The notes under the pieces: model-generated | Seen by the model: only the letters and a program-made list of their open reading frames with translations | What the model was told of the DNA's origin: nothing | Databases searched by the model: none | Shown here: positions 1-9,411 of the stretch, piece by piece | Layout: the number at the start of each line of letters is the position of its first letter | Position numbering within the stretch: position 1 is the stretch's first letter | From: an uncultured Winogradskyella sp. | Lineage (GTDB): Bacteria; Bacteroidota; Bacteroidia; Flavobacteriales; Flavobacteriaceae | Direction of reading: 5' to 3' | Length of the DNA: 64,000 bases | NCBI RefSeq assembly: GCF_947495255.1 | Contig: NZ_CANLYI010000012.1 | Location: forward strand, 1 to 64,000 | Made by a program: the position numbers and the translations under genes

Positions 1-3000
1 ATAAAGCCGGCATCTAAATCTGATTGACTTATCGTCTGCTCTACCGTGACTGTTACACTTACTCCTGGTGCTAAACTAGTTATTGGATTAGTCCCAGATA
101 AGAATGTTACATCTGCATCAGTAACTTCAATGTTACTAATAATTGTATTTCCTGTATTACTTACTGTAATCGTATAATCTATAGTATCACCTAATAAACC
201 TGTTACTCCTGCAGGTGTAATAACTCCATCTGTAGTTTTAGTAACTGTTAATTCAATAGAACACGAGGATGCATCATTTTCATCTACTACAGCTGAGTTT
301 GTACCTAAACTATAATCTACACCTGTTTCTATTACTAAACCATTTGCTAGATTTACTGTTGCAGGATCGACAGCACCGAATTGACCTCCATCACCTCCAT
401 CAGCATTTGCATTGCTATACGCTTCGTTAGCATCACTACACCCGTCACCATCACTATCAGTATTTTGATAATCATAACTACCATCATTTAATGTGTCAAT
501 TGGTGTGGTTGCTTCAGCCGTATCATCAGCACCATTACCATCACCATCATTAAATCCTACATCATCATTATCTATATCACCATCGTTATCTGAATCTAAA
601 TTACCATTACCAGCTTCATCTACATCATAAATTCCATCGTTATCAGAATCTAAATCCAATTGATTAGGTACACCGTCTCCATCACTATCACAAGCTGAGT
701 TAACATTTCCAAAAATAAACACTTTTCCATCTGGCCCATCACTTGTATTACCCGCATCTAATGAGATTCTTAATTTTACTATTTCAGATCCTACTGGTGC
801 CAAATCATCCAAAGGATAGACTGCGATATTTACATTTTGAGTAGGAGATGTTAATTGTACATAACCTGTATCTACGTAATCTGCTATTGGCACAAAAATT
901 ACACCTAAAGAATTACCATTAATATCAAAAGCTTCAACCTCTAAAGAATTATTACCTGCTCTCTCTGTTAATGCTATAAACATACCATCTGTTGAGATTA
1001 TAGGCGTATTATACCCGATATCATAAAAATCAGAATTGAAATTTTTATTATTTAAAAACTGAGAATGATTTAAGTTTCTGTCTTGAAAAGCACTTAAAGC
1101 AGCCGTATTGTAAACAGCATCAAAATCAGAATTTAAATTAGCTGTTTCACCAATATTATTTTCAGATATATAAACTTGACTAGCGGAAGTAACTCCATAA
1201 AAATTATGGTTAAAACTATCTGGTATTACAAAATCTGAATACTCTACTCCAGATATTGTAATACTATTTAATACATGCGCTTCTGTAGGCGAATTTTGAT
1301 TGTTCGTTGTTATATCATAGGCCAACGTCGCTATTGCACCATCAACGCCACTATCTGTAGCAGGACATTCTACGATATCTAAAATACCGTCATTATCATC
1401 ATCAGCATCACAAAGATTTGTTATTCCATCGCCATCACTATCAGTATTACCCGAATCTAAAGCATTACAAGGATTTACATAACAAACACTCAATGTATAA
1501 TCTTCATCAACTACAAATGCATTAGTTCCTAAACTATAGTCAACACCAACCTCAATAACTAAGCCGTTAAGTGGATTTATAGTAGCCCCATCTGGCTCTC
1601 CAAATTGTCCGTTATCAGATCCTGCCGCTGTATTACTAGAATACGCCTCATTAGCATCAGGGCAAGAATCACCATCACTATCGGTATTTAAAAAGTCATA
1701 AATTGAATCATTTAATGTATCGATTGGAGTAGTTCCTTCTGCTGTATCATCCGTACCATTTCCATTACTATCATTAAACCCAGTATCATTGACATCTATA
1801 ATTCCATTATTATCAGAATCTAAACCACCATTACCTGCCTCATCTACATCGTATATACCATCGTTATCAGAATCCAAATCATATTGATTTGGCACACCAT
1901 CTCTATCACTATCACAAGCAGAATTGACATTACCAAAAATAAAAACTTTTCCATCTGGCCCATCACTTGCACCTCCTGGAAAAGACACTCTCAATGTTAT
2001 TATTTCTGAACCAACAATTGCTAAATCATCTAAAGGAAAAACAGCAATATTTACATTTTGATTAGGTGTAGTTAGTTGATTATAACCTGTATCTATATAA
2101 TCTGAAATATCTACAAAAATGGTTCCTAGTGAATTACCAGCACTATCAAATGCCTCTAAATCAATTTGGTTATTTCCATTTCTTTCAGTTATAGCAATAA
2201 ACATTCCATCAGTCGCTAAAACAGGAGTGCTGTAATTTAAACTATATGCGTCTAATCTATAATCCTTATTATCTAATACTTGAAAATGATTTAGATTTCT
2301 ATCTTGAAAAGCGGATAATGCCGCCGCATTAAAAACAGTATTGGTATCAGAAAATAAATTAGCCTCTTGCCCAACATTATTTTCAGTAATATATATCATA
2401 CCTGCATCTGTTACGCCAGAAAAAGTATTTGAATATCTACTAGGCACAACAAAATCGGAATATTCTATCCCAGAAATTGTAATACTATTTAAAACATGTG
2501 CTTCAGTATTAGAATTTTGATTATTTGTCGTAACATCAAATGTTAGACCTGAGATTGAACCATCTAATCCACTATCTGTAGCTGGACATTCAAAAGAATC
2601 TAAAATACCATCATTGTCATCATCTAAATCACAAGAATCGCTGACATTATCGCCATCCGCATCTGTATTACCTGATGCCAAGGCATCACACGGATCAACA
2701 TAACATACACTTAGATTAAAATTACCATCAGTTACAAATCCATTTGTACCTAAAGAATAATCTACACCTGTTTCGGTCACTAAACCATTTGACATATCTA
2801 CTGTTGAAGGATCTGTCATTCCAAATTGACCACCATCATTGCCATCAACCACAGCATCATAAGCTTCGTTTGCATCGCTACAACCATCTCCATCACTATC
2901 TAAATTTAAATAATCTGGAGTACCTAATGTAGTTTCTATTGCTCCATTACCTATTCCTGCCGAAGAGGGTATACCATTAGTCGTTGTCGTAGATCCTACA

Positions 3001-6000
3001 GCACCATCTGCTTGTCCTATATTAGAAGCGCTTTCGGTACCTCCACTTTCTACTACATCATAAATACCATCATTATCTGAATCCAAATCTAATTGATTTG
3101 GAATACCATCACCATCTGTATCTAGTTGACAAGATAAACTTGCAAAAGGTATGAATTGCCTTGCGACTCCTGGTCCCTGATATTCAGTAGTAAAACTTCT
3201 ACCACCACCGCCTTGGAAATATTCTATAATAATTTGGTGCAAACCTACTGCTAAAGTAGTTGTTCCAGTTCTTGTTTGTGTTCCATGACCACCATCATTA
3301 TCAACAATTTCAGTACCATCAATAAATAATTTTGAACCATCATCTGAACTTGTATAGAACGTATATAATCCAGCTGTCGTTACATTTATATTTCCTGTGA
3401 ATCTTATACTATAATTAGTTGTATCACCCGAATCTAATATATTTTGTAAAGCAACAGTATCAAAATCAGAGATAATTCCTGTCGACAACGCCAAGCTTGT
3501 ATCCGTTGGAATATTATCAACAGTACTTCCTGAAGGCGCTGAATCATAGAATTCGTATTGAACAGAACCCGCACATAACGCTTCTTCATCTATATCCGAA
3601 ATACCATCATTGTCATCATCTAAATCTGCACTATCTACTACACCATCACCATCTGTGTCTACTTCAACAACAATAATAACATTTGCTGTATCACAATTAG
3701 ATATTCCTGATTGACAAATTTCATATGTAAGTGTGTATGTTCCTGGTGTGGCACCGGATGGAATATTTAAAGTTCCATCTGCATTAATAGTTACTCCTGT
3801 TAAACCGCCATCAGCTGTTATCGAAACATCTACATCACCTGTCGCAACTGTTGCTCCATTTAAAGTATCATTATCATAAACACTATCTGAAGTCACAGTA
3901 CCAGCAGCTGAAGTATTAGATGAGAAATCATCATCATTAGCTATAATAGAATCTGCTACAACTATTATTACATCAGAAGTTGTACAATTTAAAAGATTAG
4001 CAGTTTCACATATTTCGTAAGTAACTGTATATGTTCCAGATGTTGAACCTGCAGGCACATCAATTGTACCATCTGCATTTATAGTTACACCTGTAAGTCC
4101 ACCATCGTTGTCAATAGCTGGAGTTACATCTGAAGCTGTAACTGTAACACCATTTAAAGTATCGTTAACATAGACTGTAGTTGTAGTACCACCTGTAAAA
4201 TCATTAATTGTTGTGGCGCTAAAATCGTCATCGTTAGAGATTAATGAATCAAATACCACTATTGTAGCAATTGCCACATCACAATTTGTAGGAGCTGCTG
4301 CTTCACAAATCTCATACTCAACATCATAAGTCCCATTCGGAGTATTTGCCGGAACCGTAAGTGTTCCATCTGAATTTATGGTAACACCTATTAAACCATC
4401 ATCATCAGTTATACCTGGTATAACATCCGTATTAGCAAATGCTGCACTATTTAATGTATCATTAGGATATACGGAAGCTGTATTACCACCAGTAGAATCG
4501 CTAATTGTAGTTGCTGAAAAATCGTTATCTACTGCATCAATATTTCCCGAATTAACTACTATAGTTACAAAAGCAGTATCACAATTTGAAAGATCAGCAG
4601 TCTCACATATCTGATATTCTACCGTATAAGTCCCGGTAGGAGTACTTGCTGGTACAGTTAATGTTCCATCACTATTTATTACTAAACCAACTATACCATC
4701 ATTATCAATTATAGATGGAGTTACATCTCCATCTGCAAATGGTACACCAAATAAAGTATCATTGTTATAAACTGTTGCCGTATTCCCACCAGTAGTATTA
4801 TCAATGGCAGCTAAGCTAAAATCATTATCAACTGCATCTATACACACTATAGATGGATTCGTTGCTGAAGTAAAAACTTCTCCAGGAGCCCCATCTGTAG
4901 CACCATTAACTGGGAATTCAGTTAAAGAAGCACTTCCTGTTATACCACTTGTTCCTCCATTTATACTGATTGATGGCGATCCAGCTGTAATTGCAACAAA
5001 ACCACCAGAACCTCCACCACCAGGACCTTCAGCTTCGTTACCAGTAATTAGCTGATTACCACCAATACCACCATTTGCATTTAGAGTAATTGTATTTGCA
5101 ATTACTACTGATTTTAAGATAATACTACCTCCTGCACCGGCACCACTTGGTGCGTCGTTATGACCTGCTATTGTATTAGAACCATCTTGCCCATTAGCAA
5201 TAATATTACCAGTTCCATTAATTTGATTAGAACGTATTAGGATAATACCTGCACCGTTAGCAGCATTTTGATTCGCGCTATTATTACTATCACCAGCACC
5301 ACCTCCTCCACCAAAAAAGATTCTATTTGCTTCATTTGCAACTAAAGAACGTCCACCAAGACCTCCTACATTATCTCTTCTGTCACCAGCCCATGCATTA
5401 TCACTAGGTGGAACTGTCAAGGCATCTTGATTACTTGAACTATATGAATATCCGCCTCGTCCTCCGCCTGATGACTCTGTTAAAGCATTACCATTTGTTA
5501 TATAATCTGGATCTAATGTCCATGCGCCTGCACCTGTACATGTAGAACACATGTTTCCATTACCATTTAACCAAACAACACCATTATTACCATTGGCTCC
5601 TCCTCCTCCTCCAGAATTGTGGGCATTACCACCACCACCACCATTGGCAGGAGCACCTCTACCATAACGACCTCCTAATCCATCATATTCGTTACCATAA
5701 CCAGCAATACTTTCTCCTTTTTCAGCACTTAAATTTGCTGATACAGTCACAAAATCATTGTAAATCGTCGTGCTAGCACCTGATGTAGAATTTTCTCTTA
5801 AACCTCCTCTAAATCCTAATCCAGATGCATCAATAGCACCTTCAACTGTAACATTAACTGCATCAATAATTACTAATCCACCTCTTCTTCCTCCTGCATA
5901 ATCTTCCCAAGGTGATGCCGTCACCGAACCTCCAGCATTAATTGTTAAATTATTATACTGAGGTATTTTAACAACCTGAGTTCTGCCAGCTACCGTATAT

Positions 6001-6392
6001 GAATGCGTTACCCCACAGCCTAAGTTAATCATATTTCCGCTTACACTAGTTACATAAGCAAATTCATATAAACCCGCACTGTTATAAGAAATAATTTCTC
6101 CATAACTGATAGTATTGGTAGTATTAATTGATGCACCTTGAGCCTGATAAATCATGATAAGATCACCAGCCACTAAGCTTCCAAAATCAGAAGCAACATT
6201 AAATACTGCAATAGTATCATCACCGGCATTTATATCAGTAACAACACCGCTGTAAGAATTTAAAACTGTATTTGCCGTAGTAACGACCAGATTTCCATCT
6301 TTGCCAGGTTGCCCGAATGATTTAATACTAAAAAAAATGAAAGTTAGTCCAAGTAACATATGGAGATTAAAGAATCGAGTAGAAATTTTCAT
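1..6392 (-). CDS. Giant secreted modular surface protein (adhesin-like), 3' end outside window
   Basis: The frame opens with ATG at 6392 and stays open to the left edge, giving 2130 visible residues and no stop. Seen in order: a signal peptide (about 1-27, ending SFG-Q); a beta-rich N-terminal region; a Gly/Asn-rich stretch (about 230-500) with GGGGG runs; four Ig-like repeats of about 100 residues (about 520-910, each with NDTL, DGTL/DGTI-VP and YEIC-type motifs); calcium-loop motifs DxDGDGxxD (about 911-931); a PA14-like domain (about 941-1087, with SSDDGSKLFIDG); TSP3-type loops; two tandem 407-residue modules (about 1230-2042); and the start of a DUF11-like repeat (TVTKTTDGVITPAGVTG). It is probably exported by Sec and then type IX secretion and displayed on the cell surface; the sorting domain would lie beyond the edge. 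An adhesin or sugar-binding role is inferred; no catalytic domain is visible. It stands alone with its own promoter, divergent from prfC. Confidence 0.93.
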   Translation of the reverse strand, partial: MKISTRFFNLHMLLGLTFIFFSIKSFGQPGKDGNLVVTTANTVLNSYSGVVTDINAGDDTIAVFNVASDFGSLVAGDLIMIYQAQGASINTTNTISYGEIISYNSAGLYEFAYVTSVSGNMINLGCGVTHSYTVAGRTQVVKIPQYNNLTINAGGSVTASPWEDYAGGRRGGLVIIDAVNVTVEGAIDASGLGFRGGLRENSTSGASTTIYNDFVTVSANLSAEKGESIAGYGNEYDGLGGRYGRGAPANGGGGGNAHNSGGGGGANGNNGVVWLNGNGNMCSTCTGAGAWTLDPDYITNGNALTESSGGGRGGYSYSSSNQDALTVPPSDNAWAGDRRDNVGGLGGRSLVANEANRIFFGGGGGAGDSNNSANQNAANGAGIILIRSNQINGTGNIIANGQDGSNTIAGHNDAPSGAGAGGSIILKSVVIANTITLNANGGIGGNQLITGNEAEGPGGGGSGGFVAITAGSPSISINGGTSGITGSASLTEFPVNGATDGAPGEVFTSATNPSIVCIDAVDNDFSLAAIDNTTGGNTATVYNNDTLFGVPFADGDVTPSIIDNDGIVGLVINSDGTLTVPASTPTGTYTVEYQICETADLSNCDTAFVTIVVNSGNIDAVDNDFSATTISDSTGGNTASVYPNDTLNSAAFANTDVIPGITDDDGLIGVTINSDGTLTVPANTPNGTYDVEYEICEAAAPTNCDVAIATIVVFDSLISNDDDFSATTINDFTGGTTTTVYVNDTLNGVTVTASDVTPAIDNDGGLTGVTINADGTIDVPAGSTSGTYTVTYEICETANLLNCTTSDVIIVVADSIIANDDDFSSNTSAAGTVTSDSVYDNDTLNGATVATGDVDVSITADGGLTGVTINADGTLNIPSGATPGTYTLTYEICQSGISNCDTANVIIVVEVDTDGDGVVDSADLDDDNDGISDIDEEALCAGSVQYEFYDSAPSGSTVDNIPTDTSLALSTGIISDFDTVALQNILDSGDTTNYSIRFTGNINVTTAGLYTFYTSSDDGSKLFIDGTEIVDNDGGHGTQTRTGTTTLAVGLHQIIIEYFQGGGGRSFTTEYQGPGVARQFIPFASLSCQLDTDGDGIPNQLDLDSDNDGIYDVVESGGTESASNIGQADGAVGSTTTTNGIPSSAGIGNGAIETTLGTPDYLNLDSDGDGCSDANEAYDAVVDGNDGGQFGMTDPSTVDMSNGLVTETGVDYSLGTNGFVTDGNFNLSVCYVDPCDALASGNTDADGDNVSDSCDLDDDNDGILDSFECPATDSGLDGSISGLTFDVTTNNQNSNTEAHVLNSITISGIEYSDFVVPSRYSNTFSGVTDAGMIYITENNVGQEANLFSDTNTVFNAAALSAFQDRNLNHFQVLDNKDYRLDAYSLNYSTPVLATDGMFIAITERNGNNQIDLEAFDSAGNSLGTIFVDISDYIDTGYNQLTTPNQNVNIAVFPLDDLAIVGSEIITLRVSFPGGASDGPDGKVFIFGNVNSACDSDRDGVPNQYDLDSDNDGIYDVDEAGNGGLDSDNNGIIDVNDTGFNDSNGNGTDDTAEGTTPIDTLNDSIYDFLNTDSDGDSCPDANEAYSSNTAAGSDNGQFGEPDGATINPLNGLVIEVGVDYSLGTNAFVVDEDYTLSVCYVNPCNALDSGNTDSDGDGITNLCDADDDNDGILDIVECPATDSGVDGAIATLAYDITTNNQNSPTEAHVLNSITISGVEYSDFVIPDSFNHNFYGVTSASQVYISENNIGETANLNSDFDAVYNTAALSAFQDRNLNHSQFLNNKNFNSDFYDIGYNTPIISTDGMFIALTERAGNNSLEVEAFDINGNSLGVIFVPIADYVDTGYVQLTSPTQNVNIAVYPLDDLAPVGSEIVKLRISLDAGNTSDGPDGKVFIFGNVNSACDSDGDGVPNQLDLDSDNDGIYDVDEAGNGNLDSDNDGDIDNDDVGFNDGDGNGADDTAEATTPIDTLNDGSYDYQNTDSDGDGCSDANEAYSNANADGGDGGQFGAVDPATVNLANGLVIETGVDYSLGTNSAVVDENDASSCSIELTVTKTTDGVITPAGVTGLLGDTIDYTITVSNTGNTIISNIEVTDADVTFLSGTNPITSLAPGVSVTVTVEQTISQSDLDAGF
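260..2701 (-). repeat. Two tandem copies of a 1221-bp coding module
   Basis: Within the giant surface gene, units at about 1481-2701 and 260-1480 align in frame with a 1221-bp (407-codon) offset. Shared landmarks include CPATDSG, NNQN, EAHVLNSITISG, LSAFQDRNLNH, SDGPDGKVFIFGNVNSACDSD and ANEAY. The proteins are much alike but clearly diverged, so the duplication is not recent. The C-terminal part of the same module occurs once more upstream (about 2710-3130), so there are about 2.3 copies. Each carries TSP3-like DxDxDG loops that should bind calcium. Confidence 0.9.
3663..4830 (-). repeat. Four Ig-like (about 100-residue) tandem repeats
   Basis: Four in-frame units of roughly 300 bp inside the giant surface gene share an N-terminal NDDFSATTI-like motif, a central V-NDTLNG motif, a DGTL-VP turn and a closing YEIC...NCDTA...IVV strand. 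They look like stacked beta-sandwich stalk domains that space the distal domains from the cell surface. The DNA is diverged between units. Confidence 0.85.
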
Positions 6393-6448
6393 ATTTTTAT
6401 ATAGTTGATGTATAATTCAATGTATTTAAATAAAATGTACTAACGTCA

Positions 6449-6461
6449 CCGCTAAAAGCGG
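6449..6461. promoter_or_regulatory. Short inverted repeat at the start of the surface-gene leader
   Basis: CCGCT-AAA-AGCGG, a perfect 5-bp stem, lies just downstream of the -7 box on the minus strand, at or next to the expected transcription start. It is GC-rich in an AT-rich spacer. It could be a repressor site or a 5' mRNA hairpin. Confidence 0.4.
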
Positions 6462-6488
6462 CAAATATATTGGATCAAATGAAAACAA
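6462..6488 (-). promoter_or_regulatory. Candidate Bacteroidota promoter of the giant surface gene
   Basis: On the minus strand TATATTTG (6469-6462) matches the TAnnTTTG -7 box, with TTG (6488-6486) 16 bp upstream as a near-consensus -33 element. It sits about 70 bp upstream of the ATG. Confidence 0.55.
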
Positions 6489-6743
6489 AAAATTATTGTA
6501 AGATATTTCTATACGTTTTTATAACATATAATTATAGTTAAGACACGTTAGGATGTCTATAAGTCACACTTAATACATAATAAGTTAACTTTATGCGAAG
6601 GGATTTACTATTAATCAACTTCAAAAAAAAATCTCACAATTTTGCGAGCGTAAAATTAACAAAAATACTAACACCTTTTACATCAATATATAATTAAACA
6701 TTCATTTGGTATTTCATTCTATAAATAAATACATTAATACAAT

Positions 6744-6751
6744 TATATTTG
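6744..6751 (+). promoter_or_regulatory. -7 box of prfC promoter
   Basis: TATATTTG matches TAnnTTTG and lies 22 bp before the ATG, giving a leader of only about 15-17 nt. No clear -33 TTG was found at normal spacing. Confidence 0.5.
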
Positions 6752-6773
6752 CACTCCTATTTAATAAAAAACA

Positions 6774-8363
6774 ATGAGCTTTTTAAAAGAAATAAACAGA
6801 CGACGTACCTTCGGAATTATCTCGCATCCCGATGCTGGTAAGACTACACTTACAGAGAAACTACTTCTATTTGGTGGTGCAATACAAGAAGCTGGTGCTG
6901 TAAAAAGTAACAAAATAAAGAAAGGAGCTACTAGTGACTTTATGGAAATAGAACGACAACGTGGTATCTCTGTCGCAACTTCTGTTTTAGCTTTTGAGTA
7001 TAATGGCATTAAAATTAACATTCTTGATACGCCAGGTCATAAAGATTTCGCAGAAGATACATTTAGAACATTAACAGCAGTAGATAGCGTTATTGTTGTT
7101 ATAGATGTAGCTAAAGGTGTAGAGGAACAAACTGAGAAATTGGTTGAAGTTTGTAGAATGCGAAATATACCTATAATCGTTTTTATTAATAAAATGGATA
7201 GAGAAGGTAAAGATGCTTTTGACCTTTTGGATGAAATTGAACAAAAATTAGGTTTAAAAGTTGTGCCTTTAAGTTTCCCAATTGGTATGGGATACGATTT
7301 TAAAGGTATCTATAATATTTGGGAGAAAAACATCAACCTATTCTCTGGAGACAGCAGGAAGGATATTGAAGAGACCATTAAAGTATCTGATTTATCATCA
7401 CCTGAATTAAATAAACTTGTAGGTGCAAAAGCAGCAGATACCCTTAGAGAAGAGATTGAATTAGTTCAAGGTATATATCCTGAATTTAATAAAGAAAACT
7501 ATTTAAATGGGCACCAACAACCTGTGTTTTTTGGTTCTGCATTAAACAACTTTGGTGTTAGAGAATTATTAGATTGTTTTGTAGATATTGCACCAAAACC
7601 AAGACCTAAACAAAGTGAAGAACGTCTAGTAAAACCCGATGAAAATCAATTTAGTGGTTTTGTATTTAAAATTCATGCTAACATGGACCCTAATCATCGC
7701 AACCGCCTAGCTTTTGTTAAAATAGTTTCTGGTGAATTTAAACGTAATACAGCTTATCTTCATGTTAGAAATAAGAAAAAACTAAAATTTTCTAGTCCGA
7801 ATGCCTTTTTTGCAGAAAAAAAAGAAATTGTAGATATATCATATCCAGGCGATATAGTGGGGTTACAAGATACTGGAAGCTTTAAAATTGGTGACACCTT
7901 AACTGAGGGTGAAATTCTTAATTACAAAGGTGTTCCGAGTTTTTCTCCAGAACATTTTAGATATATTAACAACGCTGACCCAATGAAAGCGAAGCAACTT
8001 TATAAAGGAATTGATCAATTAATGGATGAAGGTGTTGCGCAGTTATTTACATTAGATTATAATGGACGAAAAGTAATTGGAACCGTTGGAGCCTTACAAT
8101 ATGAAGTTATTCAATATAGATTAGAACATGAATATGGTGCAAAATGTACATACGAAAATCTAAATGTTCATAAAGCTTGTTGGATAAAAACAGACAATGA
8201 AAAAAGCGAAGAATATAAAGAATTTGTGAGAGTAAAACAACGTTATTTAGCTAGAGATAAGCAAAATCAATTGGTGTTTTTAGCAGATTCTATGTTTTCA
8301 TTACAAATGTCGCAACAAAAATACCCAAGCATAACTTTCCATATGACTTCAGAATTCGAATAA
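6774..8363 (+). CDS. prfC: Peptide chain release factor 3 (RF3)
   Basis: This translational GTPase removes RF1/RF2 from the ribosome after peptide release. At 529 residues it has normal family length. The P-loop is HPDAGKTT (18-25), the switch region holds ERQRGIS (60-66), G3 is DTPGH (85-89) and G4 is NKMD (139-142). The RGIS form and the domain that follows fit RF3 rather than EF-G or LepA. It lies alone behind its own -7 box and is followed by a separately promoted small gene. It is cytoplasmic. Confidence 0.97.
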   Translation: MSFLKEINRRRTFGIISHPDAGKTTLTEKLLLFGGAIQEAGAVKSNKIKKGATSDFMEIERQRGISVATSVLAFEYNGIKINILDTPGHKDFAEDTFRTLTAVDSVIVVIDVAKGVEEQTEKLVEVCRMRNIPIIVFINKMDREGKDAFDLLDEIEQKLGLKVVPLSFPIGMGYDFKGIYNIWEKNINLFSGDSRKDIEETIKVSDLSSPELNKLVGAKAADTLREEIELVQGIYPEFNKENYLNGHQQPVFFGSALNNFGVRELLDCFVDIAPKPRPKQSEERLVKPDENQFSGFVFKIHANMDPNHRNRLAFVKIVSGEFKRNTAYLHVRNKKKLKFSSPNAFFAEKKEIVDISYPGDIVGLQDTGSFKIGDTLTEGEILNYKGVPSFSPEHFRYINNADPMKAKQLYKGIDQLMDEGVAQLFTLDYNGRKVIGTVGALQYEVIQYRLEHEYGAKCTYENLNVHKACWIKTDNEKSEEYKEFVRVKQRYLARDKQNQLVFLADSMFSLQMSQQKYPSITFHMTSEFE

Positions 8364-8412
8364 AAAAGTTGCATTTCATCGAAAAAGACATAAAAAAAGA
8401 ACACGTAAACGG

Positions 8413-8420
8413 TATATTTG
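8413..8420 (+). promoter_or_regulatory. -7 box upstream of the small ferredoxin-like gene
   Basis: TATATTTG, identical to the prfC -7 box, lies 75 bp before the start codon in the 132-bp gap after prfC. No well-spaced -33 element was seen. Confidence 0.45.
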
Positions 8421-8495
8421 GTATTTAATCGATATATTGTTAACTGTTAATTATCAAATTAAGAATAAGATTAACCCCAAACTAATCTACTTATT

Positions 8496-8726
8496 ATGGA
8501 AACAAACGAAAACGTTTTCAGCAATGCTGAAATCACGGTTACTTACAAACCAAGATGTTGTGTAAATGCACAATTATGTGCTAGACAACTTTCAAGCGTA
8601 TTTAGAAGTTCGGTAATTCCTTGGATTGATTTAGAAGGAGCACAAACTGATGATATTATTAACCAGATTAAAAAATGTCCTTCAGGTGCATTACAATATC
8701 ATCAAAATCAAAAAGAAGTTGCTTAA
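8496..8726 (+). CDS. Small divergent 4Fe-4S mono-cluster (Fer4_19-like) protein
   Basis: A 76-residue cytoplasmic protein with four cysteines in the pattern C21-C22, C28 and C61-P-S-G-A-L. The CPSGAL end and YKPRCCVNAQLC start match the divergent 4Fe-4S mono-cluster family (PF06902), small proteins thought to carry one iron-sulfur cluster. Its partner and reaction are unknown. It has its own promoter-like box upstream and a strong hairpin terminator downstream, so it is probably monocistronic. Confidence 0.85.
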   Translation: METNENVFSNAEITVTYKPRCCVNAQLCARQLSSVFRSSVIPWIDLEGAQTDDIINQIKKCPSGALQYHQNQKEVA

Positions 8727-8744
8727 TATATTAATTGACTAAAT

Positions 8745-8780
8745 AAAAAAACCTTTGAATATATATTCAAAGGTTTTTTT
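8745..8780. terminator. Strong hairpin terminator, probably bidirectional
   Basis: ACCTTTGAAT / ATTCAAAGGT, a 10-bp perfect stem with a 4-nt loop (8761-8764), is flanked by an A-run on the left and a T-run on the right. It ends the ferredoxin-like gene and could also stop leftward transcripts of the DUF3467 gene. Confidence 0.85.
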
Positions 8781-8970
8781 ATACCATAAAGACTTAAAAA
8801 ACAAAAATATTAATTTTAATAACTTTTAAGAACAAATAAATCTAAAACCATACTCTTTGTAGGAATTAATTTAAATCATCCTTAAACACATATTTAAATG
8901 ATTCATTTTTAATATAAAAAATCAATAAAAATAAACATATCTATTGATTTTAATTATTAATAAATATTTA

Positions 8971-9288
8971 TTAAGCTTGACCAGTTGGTCCAAAATTTAA
9001 AGGAATTGGAGGCTGTTCATAATCTTTAATTTCACCATGTGCTTTTTCAAAACGAGAAACATTATCTGCTAATGCTTTTAATAAACGTTTAGCATGCTGA
9101 GGCGTTAAAATAATTCTAGACTTTACTTTGCTTTTAGGCGTTCCTGGCATTATACTAACAAAATCAACTACAAACTCTGAAACAGAATGATTAATGATTG
9201 CTAAATTAGAATAAATACCTTCTGCCACTTTTTCGTCTAACTCTATATTAATTTGACCTTTCTTTGGATTATTTTTTTCGTCTACCAT
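8971..9288 (-). CDS. DUF3467 family protein
   Basis: A 105-residue soluble protein of unknown function. The motifs INIELDEKVAEGIYSNLAII, EFVVDFVSIMPG and RIILTPQHAKRLLKAL match DUF3467. An in-frame GTG lies seven codons upstream (9309), but the ATG at 9288 before VDEKN is the better start. It sits directly downstream of rpoC but behind the rpoC terminator, so read-through or a private promoter must drive it. In Bacteroidota I recall it staying next to rpoC, which would suggest a link to transcription; that is inference. Confidence 0.85.
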   Translation of the reverse strand: MVDEKNNPKKGQINIELDEKVAEGIYSNLAIINHSVSEFVVDFVSIMPGTPKSKVKSRIILTPQHAKRLLKALADNVSRFEKAHGEIKDYEQPPIPLNFGPTGQA

Positions 9289-9346
9289 TATTAATTGTTT
9301 TAATATCACGTCCCATTAGTTGGAAATCGCAATAAATATATGAATT

Positions 9347-9382
9347 AAAAAAGCCTTCATGTATAAATACAAGAAGGCTTTT
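9347..9382 (-). terminator. Terminator of the rpoBC operon
   Basis: Arms AAAAGCCTTC (9349-9358) and GAAGGCTTTT (9373-9382) form a 10-bp stem, with an inner TGTA/TACA extension across one mismatch. In the minus-strand RNA the stem is followed by a U-run. It starts about 30 bp past the rpoC stop. Confidence 0.88.
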
Positions 9383-9411
9383 ACTACTTTAATTTATTAA
9401 AGAAAATAGAA

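Larger units (their letters stand above)
6393..6773. other. 381-bp divergent intergenic region
   Basis: Very AT-rich spacer between the giant surface gene (leftward) and prfC (rightward). It holds a candidate promoter for each gene and one short inverted repeat. No small gene with convincing coding character was seen in it. Confidence 0.7.

Noticed and set aside
2744..5055. Plus-strand open frames (2744-2932, 4378-4614, 4804-5055) opposite the giant surface gene
   Set aside because: They are low-complexity or repeat-derived translations of the antisense strand of an obvious coding repeat region, with no start signal or family match.
8781..8970. Possible small RNA in the AT-rich gap before DUF3467
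   Set aside because: No promoter-like box, stable stem or coding frame was seen; the stretch is plain AT-rich spacer.
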